64,000 bases of DNA from Cryptomeria japonica. Its lineage: Eukaryota > Streptophyta > Pinopsida > Cupressales > Cupressaceae. The notes below the pieces were generated by a model, which saw only the letters and a list, made by a program, of their open reading frames with translations, had not been told where the DNA came from and did no database searches. The first letter of the stretch is position 1. Each line of letters begins with the position of its first letter. The DNA lies in assembly GCF_030272615.1 (NCBI RefSeq), contig NC_081406.1, forward strand, positions 262,536,624 through 262,600,623. The letters are read 5' to 3'. The translations under genes were made by a program, and so were the position numbers. Below are positions 1-11,640 of the stretch, one piece after another.

Positions 1-1167
1 AAGCGAAACATTGAGATTTTGCTCAAAAAGGATCATCTTCCAAGACTGAAATTGGTAGATTTGGAAATGTGTGAGCACTGTACATGTGACAAACAAAAGA
101 AAATTAGTTTTTCTGGCAAGGAATGTGACACGAAGACACGACCATTGGAGCTCATGCATTCGGTTATCTTTGGCCTTATGGAGGTAACTTCATTTGGTGG
201 ATCTAATTATTCTGTTATTTTTCAAGATGACTGCACTAGAAAGTTCTGGGTTTTTATGTTAAATTACGAGACTAAATTGTTTGACAAATTAAACAATTTC
301 AAAACACTCTTTGAAACCAAACCAACAACAAAATTAAACGTTTAAAAATAGATAACAGTGCTGAATTCTATTCCATAGAATTTGATCGGTTTTGTGTAGA
401 GAATGGTATTAAAAATGTTACGTTTTCACCACAAAAAATCAATGTCATAGAAAGTTTGAACGAGACAATTATGGAGAGAGGGGGTAGCATGCTCTCACAT
501 GCAAGTTTGGGAAAATAATTTTGGGCCGAGGCTGCCAACGCAGCAATATAATTAATCAATCGAAGTCCATCTTCTTAGTTGCAATTTGAAATTTCGGAGG
601 AAAAATGGAAAGGAAAGAAAATTTCTTACAATCACTTTTGGGTGTTCGGTTGTGAACCTTTTGTTCACATTCCACAAGACAAAGTAATGAAGTTTGAAGC
701 AAAATCAAAACAGTGTATCTTTGTCAAATACGGAGACGAGAAATAGGGCTATAAGCTATGGGATCCCATTTTGAAATAGGCTACACGAAGCCAAGATGTA
801 ATCTTTAATGAAAAAGTTGCAGGCACAGGTACATAGAGAAGCAAAGATGGTTCAGAGAGTGCAACAAAATCAGAAAATGGCACCAATTCTTCTGATAAGG
901 AAGTGAGTGATAGCAAGATCCCCGAATTGGCAAGGGTTTCAAAGCAAACTGATCGCAGGAAACACAAGAAACAACACCTTCTAAGAATAATGCTTTGTCT
1001 GAATCAGTAATTCTAATTCTGAACTTGTCGGGATTGAGGAGGATAAAGAGGATAAGAGCCATCCTATTGAAATTGATGATGAGGCTCTTATGTTTAAAGA
1101 AATGATTGATTTTCTGAAGTAATCAGTAACTACAAGGCTTGAAAATGAGCCATTTGTGGGTCCAGCC
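1..1167 (+). pseudogene. Ty1/copia integrase remnant
   Basis: This is a decayed piece of a copia-type polyprotein covering the end of the GAG-pre-integrase region and the integrase core. Seen: LEMCEHC and a CDKQKK stretch (positions 60-110), then PLELMHS, a GGSNYSVIFQDDCTRKFWV block (up to ~260), a core with a D-N-S-A-E motif in another frame (~350-370), and further on FGCEPFVHIP and YGDEK-type blocks (~640-740). These follow the usual order of copia integrase. The frame is broken by several stops and shifts, so no protein is made. The remnant ends near 1160, before any reverse transcriptase, where a new sequence starting TGTTGTGACC begins. Family known, decay seen; the insertion junction is inferred. 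Confidence 0.8.
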
Positions 1168-2476
1168 TGTTGTGACCATTTCACACATCACCCCATCAGG
1201 ATGGGGACCCCTCTTTTTTCGTTGGTTTTGCTTTCTTTTAGTTAGGTTTTTCTCTGCTTGTTAGGTGTATTGAGTGAGTTGGGGGTCCAGAGCGAAATTC
1301 ATAGAAAACCCTATTTTTCTTCATGAAGTCTCCAAATGGATGCCAAGTTGAGCTTGATAGAGGTCAAAGGAGGCCTAACAAGTTATGTCCTAGACATGAA
1401 AAGGAGAAAAGAGGTGAAAGATTAGCTCAAAACTAGGATTTCACTCCTGACCCTTCCAAAGGGTCCAGAGCGAAATCCTCATTTGACCCTCAATTTTGGC
1501 CTAAGGCATTGGAAATGAAGGTTTTGGAGCCAAGTGGATGGCAATGGACTTGGATGTGGCGAGAGGAAAGCAAATTTGACCAAATTTTGAAGATGGATTG
1601 GATGAAAGAGGTAGGAAATCAAGCAAAACTAGAATTTCGCTCCTGACCCTTCCAAAGGGTCCATAGCAAAATTCTTAGAAGAGACCTTTTTCCTCTTTGT
1701 TTGCACTAAAGTCTTGTTCCTTGGACATGGTGGGGGTAAATGATGTATCTTTGCCTTTTGAAGTGATAGAATGTGAAAGAGTGAAGGATTTTTGGCCAAG
1801 ACAAGAATTTTGCTCCTGACCCTTCCAAAGGGTCCAGAGCAAAATTCATACAAGACCCTTTTTTTTCACAAAACCTTGAAGTGAATGCTAACTTGGATTG
1901 GAGGATGATCAGGAGAAGCCTAATGAGTTATATCCAAGCCAAAGAAGGGAGAAAAAAAATGAAAATGAGCCTAGAAGGAAAATTTCGCTCTTGACCCTTC
2001 CAAAGGGTCCAGAGCGAAATTCATATTTCCTCTATTTTGCTCTTTAACTTGACCAAGTTTGGAACTTCTAAGGCATGGTTTGGAAGACTTGGATGCATAT
2101 TTGCCTTGGAGAGGAGGTTTGAGGCGATGAAATGATGGAAATCAACCTAGAAGGGGAAGGAGAATTTCGCTCTTGACCCTTTAAAGGGTCCAAAGCGAAA
2201 TCCTCAATTTGACCTTCTTTTTTGCCTTAAGCCCTAGGTTGACCTTGTCTTGAGCTAGTTTGATGGTGGATTGCCTTGATTATGGTGAAAGGAGCTTGAA
2301 ATTGATCAAGTTTGAGGGAGAATTGGATGAATGAAGTGGAAAATCAACCAAGAATGAGGATTTCGCTCCTGACCCTTCCAAAGGGTCCAGAGCGAAAATC
2401 CCCATAGGCCTCATTTTCTTCCTTGTTTTGGCCAAGTTCTTAGTTTCAAAGGCATGTTAGAAGGTGAATTGATATG
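1168..2476. mobile_element. Unassigned LTR-like fragment with quasi-palindromic repeats
   Basis: The segment begins TGTTGTGACC, an LTR-like 5' end, directly after the copia remnant, and runs to the LTR-like start at 2477. It has no coding capacity. It carries tandem units of ~175-195 bp, each with one quasi-palindrome (listed separately), and ordinary filler between them. It could instead be the outer part of a very long LTR (1168-4122) of the gypsy element that follows. I prefer a separate fragment because 2477 onward resembles the start of the LTR of the related element at 18356-31008. Confidence 0.45.
1437..2402. repeat. Tandem array of ~40-bp quasi-palindromes
   Basis: Six copies at about 1437, 1632, 1805, 1980, 2162 and 2358, plus a half copy at 1285-1300. 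Each has a left arm ATTTCGCTC, an inner pair GACCCTT and AAGGGTC around a 2-bp centre, and a right arm GAGCGAAAT, so the two halves can fold into a hairpin. The arms stay better conserved than the spacer DNA. Function unknown. Confidence 0.85.
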
Positions 2477-4122
2477 TGTAGTCACATAAATCTGTCCACT
2501 TAATTAAATGAATATTTAGTATTTATTTGATTATTTAACCATCAATCAATAATTAATTAAATTAATATTTAATTAGTTCATCTTAACCCTCTTCTCCTAT
2601 TAATTAAATAAATTATTCAGTTTATTTGATTTAATTCACTTAACCAAATTCAAACCATTTATTAAATAAATAAATCATATTTGTTTAATTAAATCTTCTC
2701 TCACATTTAAATAAATGAATATTTATTTAAAATCCCATCTCTCACATTTAACATTTATTTAAATCACCTTTATCTTCCACCCACTTGCATTTTCCTACAA
2801 ATGCAAGTTGCACAGCTATTTTAAATAAATTATTTATTTAAAATCCTATTTATCCTCACCCACTTGAAATCTTTAATGGTTTCCCTTAAAATCTTCAAAC
2901 TTAATGACTTCCTTTAAGACTTTAATGGTTTCCCTTAAAGTCTTCAAACTTAATGGCTTCCTTCTAGAGTCTTTTTAAGCCTTTAAAGGTTTCCCTTAAA
3001 GTCTTCAAGCATTTAATGTTTTATCTTCCTTTTTCTCGTTTAAATAAATTAATATTTAATTGAAATGCAAATTACACCATTTAATTGAAATGAATGATTT
3101 TATTTCAATTGGAAATCTCAAAATTCCTCCCACTTGCATTCTCCTACAAAATCCACTTGCATGTCTAAATCCCTTCTAGATTCTTCTAACCCTTCTTAAT
3201 TAACCTAATCCATCCCCTAAATATTGTCACATTCTTAAATAAAAGGAAGTCACTTCTCAAAAACCTCCAAAGTCTTCAATAACCATTAAAGGCTTTATGT
3301 CTTCAAATGGTTAACCTCTAAAATCTTCCAAACCATTAAAGGCTCTTACACAACCATTTATGGTTAACTCACCTTTTACCTTTGGTTAGAGACTTTCCTC
3401 TAACTTAACCATCCTTTTGACTCATGGGTCTCTTCAAAGCATTTGTTTCTTTGACTAAGGTAACCATTTAACCCTTGCACATTCATTTATCTCTTGGATA
3501 AAAGGAATATCCATTAACCTAACCCTAACTCAACCCCCTAGGGTAACCATCATGTCCCCTCAAGCATTTAATGCTCCTTATCTCTCCTCTCAAGCCTCCT
3601 CATGGTGACACTTGTCAACATGAGATTGGGTTGAAAGTCTCACATGGATTGAATATCTTTCAATCATAACCCTTGTTAAGATTGCTCAATCTTAATCCTT
3701 CATTTCCCCATTTCTTCTATAAATAGAACCCTTCTCCTCAAGCAAAGAAGGAAGCATTAGAGTATTGTTGTTATACTGGTATTAGCATAGAGCTTTTTCA
3801 TAACATCACTATCTACACTTGCATAGCATTTATTTATCATTTTCAACCATCTTGAATCTCCATATGGCATCCATGGCTAGTGCTAAAAGCTGAGAGCTAC
3901 ACTCATGTGGAACTTGGAGAGGAGAGGAACAAGGGAGGAGCAACTATGAGCATCTTGATTAGCTATTTTATTCTATATTTATATGCTTTCTATTTCATGC
4001 TTAATATCTCTCTTGATATGCTGTTTAGGATAATCTTTTGTTGCTAACACTAACGTTTGTTTCTTGTGCTCTTGTGTGTGTTGCCATCAAACAGATTTTC
4101 TAATCCTTTTTGCAGAGCATCA
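2477..4122 (+). repeat. 5' LTR of the old Tat-type gypsy element
   Basis: The segment starts TGTAGTCACATAAATC and ends AGAGCATCA, two bases before the primer-binding site. Its start resembles the LTR start of the young element nearby (TGTAGACACTCAAAATTGTC followed by TTAATTAAATAAAT), with the same AT-rich TTAATTAAATAA blocks in U3. A ~55-bp tandem motif (TTTAATGGTTTCCCTTAAA) recurs at ~2870-3010. A TATA box is at 3718. No second copy is found downstream, so the LTR pair cannot be confirmed. The right border is well placed by the primer site; the left border is less sure (1168 is an alternative). Confidence 0.6.
3718..3725 (+). promoter_or_regulatory. TATA box in LTR (TATAAATA)
   Basis: TATAAATA within CTTCTATAAATAGAACCC, about 400 bp before the LTR end, the expected place for the U3/R promoter of a plant LTR element. 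The transcript would start near 3745-3755. Confidence 0.6.
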
Positions 4123-4124
4123 TT

Positions 4125-4144
4125 TGGTGAACCCGACGTGAATC
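4125..4144 (+). other. Primer-binding site, tRNA-Trp type
   Basis: TGGTGAACCCGACGTGAATC starts two bases after the LTR end. Its reverse complement matches the 3' end of plant cytosolic tRNA-Trp including CCA, as I remember that tRNA; the implied T-stem and acceptor stem pair properly. This fixes the LTR/leader border and the plus-strand orientation. Confidence 0.75.
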
Positions 4145-4216
4145 CAACAACTTTTTACTAACTTTTTGACTGTTTAGCTTGACTCACAGGTCATTCTCTT
4201 GTGCTTTTGTTCTCAG

Positions 4217-4318
4217 TTTAGCGCCTTCACAAATTGATACTTTAGCGCTATTGTCTATACTGTTGGTCTTTCGTGTTAAATAGCGCTTTTGTTTTCACAC
4301 AGAATAGCACTATTGTAA
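4217..4318 (+). repeat. TAGCGC-type short motif array in leader
   Basis: Four related motifs stand within ~100 bp just after the primer site: GTTTAGCGCCTTC, CTTTAGCGCTATTG, AAATAGCGCTTTTG and GAATAGCACTATTG. They are CpG-containing motifs in AT-rich DNA. Role unknown. Confidence 0.55.
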
Positions 4319-5816
4319 CAAAGAGTTGTAAGAAAATTCCTTGTAACCAAAAACCAAAATTTTTAGGCTTGTAGAAGCCCACCAAAACATGCAGATTTTT
4401 CTAATTAATTATCTTTTGTGCAGGTTTTAACTAACCCCTACAATAGGATTTTTTTTTAGCAATTTTAGCTTAGGAAATAAATTTGTTCATATTGCTAACT
4501 TTGTCTTTCAAGTTAGGATAAAATAAATTCATTTTCCTTTTGGGTTAAAATCAACTACACATTTATTTGGAGTTTTAAAAAAGAACCACATCTTTCATTT
4601 AGAGTTCTAAAAAGAATCACACTTGTTCAAAGTTAAAAAGAATCACAAAAACAAACACACAAATTTATTTTTTGCAAAGTTAGGAACAAATTCTTTTGGT
4701 GCTTAAAATCAACAAGGCAAAATTTATTTCTTGCATCAAACTAAAATTCACAATCAACACTTCCATTTTGGTACAAATAAAAATTCACAATCAATTTGTC
4801 TTATTTTGCAAACAGTTTACTTCATGCATACGTGTTTCAAATTAAGTTGACCAGGATTTCAAAATTCTAGTTTACTCAAACATTTGCCTTTGAAGTTAAA
4901 AAGAACACCATGATTGTTGGAGCAACATCTCCAAATAGTTAAATCACATGGCGATGACAAGTTAAAAAAAACAAGTGAATTTCGTGTTTGGCACACTTGT
5001 GCAAAAAAGTTGGTCGAGTGGTCGTACTTCTAACACACACTATCCTCTCCCTTGGCTTTCGTGGTCCTAGGTGCAAGAGAAAAGTGTTAGTAACACTCAA
5101 ATTTTTATCTTTTTAAGAGAGGCCTGCCAAGGGATTGATTACTCTTGGGAACGACCTCGCGCGGTAAATCCTTCGAGCCACTATAGAAATCAGGTGAGAG
5201 CGAAAGCTGTAGCCTTGGGTATAGTTGTTCCTACAGTGTAACTTGCCGAAAGGACATATGGGCCCCACCACAAGTTACAAGGCTCTTAAGTGAGTCACCG
5301 CAGAATGAACTTATGTCCAAAAACATCGAAAATTACTAAACACCTTTAAGTAGAAGCCCACCTGTTCTATTGATTGAGAATATTTGAGATACAATTCAGT
5401 GCAAGAGCATAGATGGTTTTGCTCCCAAGATACTCACCATCCATATTTCCTTGAGTAGAAACATAGCTTTTTGAAAAGTCACTTGTGGCTTGATGAAAGT
5501 GGTGACTCTCCCATCATAGGGATCATCTATTTGTTATGTTCGTGCAAGACTTAGTATATCACATCCTTACCTACCACAGCAAGATTCATAAGGTATGTAG
5601 TACCAAAGTCGAAGAAATATCAAGATGTGGGTTGAATTTATCACAACTGGCCATTTGACCTTAGGGATAAAAAGTGTTTAAAGTATTTTCATTTTTGAGT
5701 CAAGACCAAAGTACAAATTGAGCCGACTTCAGGCTTTGGAAGAACACCTTAAAATACACTTAAAGGAAAGGGTCATAAAAGGTCCAAGGATTGGGTTGAT
5801 CTAAACCCATACTCAT

Positions 5817-6374
5817 TTGTTCCTTTTGAGGCAACATTCTTGTGTTTTTGTGCTTGCTTTGTTTTCTTGTCAAAGAAGAATCAAACATCAAAATCCATCA
5901 AAACAAGTATTCATCCAACACAAACATTTTTCAGAAACCAACAAACAACAAAACAAAAGATCAAACACAAAGAGAAAAGTATCCAAATTTATGACCATTC
6001 TTCACATCTTGAGAAAGAAGAATCCTCATCAACACATCAACTTGAAAAAAAGACCATTAAGCTCCAAGACTTTAATCAAAAGAAGGAAATTCTTCTATCT
6101 CAATAGACAAATCTTTGTCTCTCATAGAACTTTTCTACGTCACATGCGTCTATACCTTCAAGGAAAATCAAACGAATTTGATCCAGAATCATTGAACCGT
6201 AGAGCTTTTATGCAATATAGAGCTTTGAGTTTTCACAAAAACCAAGGAGGCAAGATCAATCCTAATTTATTTCCCCATAGTTGCATCACATACAACGTAG
6301 CTCGGGAAGAATCACCAGCTCCTGAACAAGAAGGTGAAGAATTTGTCCCTTTTGTAACACATAGTTTTTATTGA
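5817..6374 (+). CDS. Doubtful 185-codon leader ORF
   Basis: An open frame of 185 codons lies ~430 bp upstream of gag. It has a hydrophobic start (residues 2-18), then a Lys/Arg/His/Gln-rich middle with repeated KR and HQ pairs, and an acidic end (residues 165-178). I recognise no domain. It may be a chance ORF in A-rich leader DNA; some plant gypsy elements do have an extra ORF upstream of gag, which is the only reason to list it. Confidence 0.2.
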   Translation: MFLLRQHSCVFVLALFSCQRRIKHQNPSKQVFIQHKHFSETNKQQNKRSNTKRKVSKFMTILHILRKKNPHQHINLKKRPLSSKTLIKRRKFFYLNRQIFVSHRTFLRHMRLYLQGKSNEFDPESLNRRAFMQYRALSFHKNQGGKINPNLFPHSCITYNVAREESPAPEQEGEEFVPFVTHSFY

Positions 6375-6808
6375 AGTTACCATTTCATCCATTTCTCACC
6401 TTCACCTCATCACTTCATTTTTCAACTCTCAAAACATTAAGAGGTTCTTGTCCTAAAGTTCTCTTTTAGATATTGCTTGAATCAAACACAACAAATCACT
6501 TTTAGATTGTTTCTACATCTAGGATAAGCTCATCCTAAGAGACATATCTACGTAGGTTAAAACTAGTTTATGAGTGAATCTTCTCATTAATAGGTAGTTA
6601 AGTCTGTAACACATTTCAGATTTCTCTACACCTTATCATATCAAACCTTATCAAAATCAACAAGCAATTCAAAGAAGAAAACTTTGGTAATATCTACCTT
6701 TAAATGCTAGAGATCCACATGCAAAACAACACACCAACCATCGATCTTTCATTTCATCAAAAACTCATCATCATTTTCACCCAACTTCAACAAAAACTCA
6801 TAAACAAA

Positions 6809-8583
6809 ATGGCTCATACCCGATCACAGTCAAGGCAACGAGAAATAGAAATTGAAGAAGAAGAGTAGGAAAATATCAATGAATTCCAAGAAGCCCTTGG
6901 AGGAAACACAAATGATGAAAACCCAAGTACTCCTACTCCTGCAACAATAGAAAGGGCTCAGCACAACCCTCTCTTTAATAGACTTTTTGACGAAATACTC
7001 AGGAGCAATGCAGATGCTCACTTTTTAAAGCTTGCTCAAGAAGGAGCTAAACTCCCCTCTGACTTTGATCTTGCACAACTAAGACAAGCATCAGAACGAC
7101 AAAGTTGCCATGAAGAAGAAAGAGGTAGAGATCCCATTAGATATAACATTCCTCGAGGCAACCCACCTCCTCCTCCTCCAAACGACATAAAGATGTTGCG
7201 GCAACAAGTTGAAAATCTCGCCCAACAACTTCGTAGTGGTGTAAAGACTAATCAATTTTCACTCAATGATATTTGTCCCTATCCCTTTGATAGGAATCTT
7301 TATATGCCACCTTTTCCACGAGGGTTTGAAACACCCAAGTTCGAAAAATATAGAGGAAAAGGAGATCATCGCGATCATGTCAAAGAATTCCATTCAGCCT
7401 GTCTCGTAGTAGCATACGAAGATACATACCTCACGCGCCTTTTTCCCCAAAGCTTGGGAGGAACAACCACATCATGGTTTTCCCGATTACCAGGTGGCAT
7501 TAGGACCTTTGAAGAGCTAGTTCAGAAGTTCTTGGCACATTACTCTCATAACATTGAACGTGATATCACCATGGCGGATCTGTGTAACACTAAACAAAAA
7601 CCAGGTGAACTATTCTCAGTCTTCCTACAACGATGGCGTCAAATGTCTAGCAGACATTCTCTTCAGTTGCTTGAACAAGAACTAGTGGAAATATTTATTT
7701 CCAACTTAAATGACGAAATGGAATTTCACCTAGATGTAAAAGACACAAATTCCTTCAATGACATGATCACCAAAGGTTTAAAATGTGAGCAGGCTCTCAT
7801 CAAGAAAGGACTTATCAAAATCTATAATGAGCCAAAGGATGGTCCTCGCCCACGCTTCAATAGTGACAAACCAAGCTTCTGGAACAAAAACAAAAATGTT
7901 GTCAACGATGGGGTTGTGGATGCAAGAACTATCAAAAGTGCACAACCTGTAGTTCGATTTGCAGGACAAAATCCCCTACCTCAGACTAACACAGTTGATC
8001 CTCTAAATCAAGGCTGCATTACATCTCACGATGAACCTAGACCTCATCAACAAAAACAAAAGCGAACATACACTCCCTTAGGGGAACCCATCGAGACAGT
8101 ATTACGACAACTGGTTTCTCAAAATCTGGTAACTCTACCCAAAACATCAAACTATGAAACTCAAGTCAAACCTGCATGGTGGAAAGATACTGAACATTGT
8201 GATTTCCATCAAGGGAGAGGACATAAGACAAGCAATTGTCATAGATTAAAAGATCTTATTCAAGATCTTATTGACCGAGGTGATATTGAAATTGAAGGAC
8301 ATGACCCAAAGACAACAAACAATGATCATCTGATGTTCAAAAATCCACTTCCATCACAAGATCAAAGGGGTCCTTCCACTTCAGGGAGAAACACAGACAC
8401 CATTGATTATACGCAAGCAGTGTATAATTACACTGTGAATCACCTATATGATGCCAGTGAACAAATTGCAACTATAACTATCAAAAATCCCAGCTCCACT
8501 TGCAATGTTGTTACACGTCGTAGCAAGATTACTAAAAGGCAGCTCCACAAGGCACCCCATCTATCCCAAAGCAGTACAATCTT
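6809..8583 (+). pseudogene. gag: Gag of Tat-type Ty3/gypsy element
   Basis: Gag forms the particle that packages element RNA. The ATG at 6809 opens a frame that meets a TAG at 6866 and then stays open to 8596. The retrotransposon Gag core is clear at ~7265-7800: CPYPFDRN, MPPFPRGF, FEKYRGKGD, LTRLFPQSLGG, CNTKQKPGE and FLQRWRQMSSR. A CCHH-like knuckle (CDFHQGRGHKTSNCHRL) is at ~8200-8250. The N-terminal part (ENINEFQEALGG onward) matches the layout of the intact Gag at 23776-27870. A frameshift near 8560-8580 moves the continuation into another frame. One stop and one shift make this a dead copy; the family assignment is firm. Confidence 0.85.
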
Positions 8584-9104
8584 GTGGAACAATTAGACAA
8601 AATGCCTGCGCTTATATCCATTTTAGAGCTATTGCGCCTATCTCCACCTCATAAAACAATCTTGGATCAAGATCTCCAAGAGGGGTCAATCCTTGCTAAA
8701 TTGAATGCAGATCAATTCCAAGCCATGGTTGGAAGTCTAAGGTCATTTCCTTGTCTCACTTTTTCCAAAAGTGACAATACATCTTTCCAGCAACCACATA
8801 ACGCCTCACTACACATTGAAGGATTTATCAACCAACATAGGATCAAGCGAGTCTTGATCGATAATGGAGCCGACCTGAATATTTGTACACTACAGTTGGT
8901 CAAAGCTTTGGATATGCAATAGAATCAGTGGATCCTCGCAAGAAGATCACAAAAGCCTATGACGATGCAGAGCGTTCATCCAAAGGAGCTGTGGTACTAC
9001 CAATCCGAGTGGGCCTTGTGGTGAAACACATCATCTGTCAAGTCCTGGACCTTCCTCTGCCATACAATTTGTTGTTGGGAAGACCTTGGATACATGCCAT
9101 GTAA
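8584..9104 (+). pseudogene. Aspartic protease domain, broken
   Basis: This is the gypsy protease that cuts the polyprotein. The first part (NADQFQAMVG, HIEGFINQHRIKRVLIDNG) is in one frame to 8922 and the second (KITKAYDDAERSSKG, LPYNLLLGRPWIHAM) in another from ~8905, so a frameshift lies near 8905. The catalytic triad is D-N-G (LIDNGADLNIC), a variant common in plant Tat elements, and ILLGRPW-like LLLGRPW is the conserved C-terminal box. The frame ends with TAA at 9102 where the related element reads Arg. Confidence 0.8.
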
Positions 9105-10889
9105 GCCGTTCCATCCACTTACCATCAGTGTATCAAGTTTTCACATAACGGTGTAGAGATCACAATCCTGGGCGATGCAAACCCCTTTGCATATTGTCAT
9201 AACATAAATCATCAGCCAGAGATAACTGTTCCCAACAATAGAGAAGCCATCTCCTCCACGTCATACATAAGTCCCGCCTCTCTTTCTAGTTCAAACACTC
9301 TTATACCCAAGCAAGAGAAGCTCAAAATAAAAATTGCAGAGGAAGGTCCTGGAGAATATAATCTAAGCCAACTCTTTTGTGTTGGACAAATGTCCACTTC
9401 TCCTAAAACACATGGCAAACCTCAACAGGTGCTTCAGACGTCATTGGTCACACCAGCTTGTACATTAACGCCTTTCATCCTTGGAAAGAGTCAAGAAGAG
9501 GAAACCAACGATGAAGACATATCAGAATGGATATATAAGGATCCTATCACCACCGACATTCCGCAAGTTAAACTTCCCACAGATCAATATGGAAAAGGTC
9601 TTCTCATTATGCAAAGAATGGGATATGATGGTCAAAGTGCTTTAGGGTATTGTAAGCAAGGACGACATGAGCCACTGCAAACATAAATGAAGCCTAAAGA
9701 TAACACAGGCTTAGGCTTTCAAAAGGAGATCTTTCCTAAGCTCAGATTCAAAGGGAAACCCACCAAACCCTTATATCAACCTACTACAAAGAGGCCACCA
9801 TTGATTATAAAAGCAGCACCCCAAAACATAACAACTGCCCCATTGAAGCTAAAAATCCCAGCAAAACCATCTACAACGCTACTCGTCCCATCAATTGACC
9901 CAGCAACACCGTCAGCAGCAGTGATAACATCAATAGTCCCCTTAGCAGCAACAACTCTATCTGAATTCCCAGCAGTATCTACAACACCAGCAGTTCCAGC
10001 AGAAACAGCGGATTCAACACTACCAACACTTTCTGTATCAGATTCGTTGATCCCTATAATTCTTCCTGCAGCACCGATCATTTCATCCACAAAGATACAC
10101 CAACCGATTACACCTGCAGTATTTAACTCAAAAGATATCCCAGCATGGTACAGTAATCAGTTACTAGAAAGTGACTCAGAAACTGACTCACATGAGTGGG
10201 AATTTGATTCAGTACAGCTTAACACTTCAGATGAGGAAGACACATCACTACCGCCACCCTGCAAAGACATCCCTGTTTATGGAGAAGCACAGATAAAGAC
10301 CTCTTAGGTTCCTGAACTGGAAATTTCTTCCACAGACCCCACATCACATCCTACGCCTGATTCTGACATGGAGAGTACCATCAACCCCCTTCACCACAAC
10401 GTCTTAACCCTCACTAATACATCTAACGAACTTAACCTAATCGATGAGATAATGCCCATTATCCATCCTGAACTCATCGAATGGAACCAACCCAATCCCC
10501 CATGTCTTGACCACTTCCAAAACGATGAGGCGATCATTGACTTTTTGGAACTACGGGATAACATACCAAGCGGGGATCACAAAGCTGGATTCACCATAGA
10601 ACTTAATAGCATAGCATACTTCGGGGCAGATGCCAAATCTTTCAGGTACAAAAATATAACAATAAAACATGGATCTTCCAGTGAAAACCACACCGTGGCA
10701 CTGTTTGATTCAACAAAAGTAAAAAGAAAGAGTGTATCCAACGGTGAAAACCTCTCTGAGGTGCCCGAGGATGAAAGGTTTGACATCCTTCCCTCTAGTA
10801 CACAACAGGAAAGATCAACGATTCTGATCGAGGAAACACAAAAATACAATGTAGGGACTCTTGAAACTCCTCACCTCATACATCTGGCA
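9105..10889 (+). pseudogene. G-patch and low-complexity linker before RT
   Basis: The frame continues from protease to RT. At ~9585-9722 it holds a G-patch: YGKGLLIMQRMGY, then ALGYCKQG, EPLQ and, after a TAA at 9684, TGLGF. G-patches bind RNA or RNA helicases; in some retroviruses one follows the protease. Next comes a Pro/Ala/Thr/Ser-rich linker (~9760-10130), then acidic sequence, a TAG at 10305, and a spacer (IDFLELRDNIPSG and AYFGADAKSF) before the RT. The domain call rests on the spaced glycines; its role in the element is not known to me. Confidence 0.65.
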
Positions 10890-11640
10890 TCTCTTTTGAC
10901 TCCAGAGGAACAACCCAAGTTTGTCGAATTCTTCCAAAAATGCCAGATCAACTTTGCATGGTCATATGCAGACATGCCTGGTCTTGATCCAGATTTAGTC
11001 ATGCATCGCCTCACAGTAGTAGAAGGAGCTAAACCTGTCAAGCAGAAGCTTCGCAAGATGCATCCTCAAATTGCCGTCCTAGTCAAAGCAGAACTTAAGG
11101 AACTCCTGGATGTCGGCTTCATTAGACCCATTGATTATGCGGATTGGATATCCAATATTGTGCCTGTCGGCAAACCAAATGGGGGCGTTTGTATCTGTAC
11201 TAACTTCAGAGATCTAAACAAGGCATGTCCTAAGGATGACTTCCCCCTACAAAACATCGACATCATAGTAGACCTAACAGTAGGACATGGCATGCTTTCA
11301 CTCATGGATGGCTTTTCAGGGTACAACTAGATAAAGATCGCACCAGAGGATCAGCACAAGACAACCTTCACATGTCCATGGGGCACATACTGTTGGAATG
11401 TAATGTCTTTTGGTCTAAAGAATGCAGGAGAGACCTATCAACGAGTAATGACTACTATCTTCCATGATATGATGCATACCATAATGGAAGATTATGTTGA
11501 TGACTTACTAGCAAAATCACTCACAAGAGAAGGTCATCTGGACATATTAGAGAAAATCTTTGATAGGCTAGAACAATATCATGTTCGACTCAACCCAAAG
11601 AAATGTGTCTTTGGAGTAACCTCAAGGAAACTTCTAGGAT
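10890..11640 (+). pseudogene. pol: Reverse transcriptase domain
   Basis: The RT copies element RNA into DNA. Seen in order: FAWSYADMPGLDPDLVMHRL, KQKLRKMHP, VKAELKELLDVGFIRPI, NIVPVGKPNGGVCICTNFRDLNKACPKDDFPLQ with spacing as in gypsy RT, SLMDGFSGYN, then a TAG at 11328 where Gln is expected, FTCPWGTYCWNVMSFGLKNAG and the catalytic YVDD (~11490), ending in LNPKKCVFGV and LGYIVS. One stop only; the catalytic Asp pair is kept. Confidence 0.9.

Larger units (their letters stand above)
4145..6808 (+). other. Untranslated leader of the old gypsy element
   Basis: About 2.7 kb separate the primer site from the gag start, a long leader as is common in Tat-type elements. Most is AT-rich filler. A GC-richer stretch at ~5110-5300 contains AACGACCTCGCGCGGTAAAT and GGGCCCCACC and may be structured. 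I see no other gene except the doubtful ORF at 5817. Confidence 0.55.

Noticed and set aside
1168-4122. One 2.95-kb LTR
   Set aside because: 2477 resembles the LTR start of the related element; kept only as an alternative.
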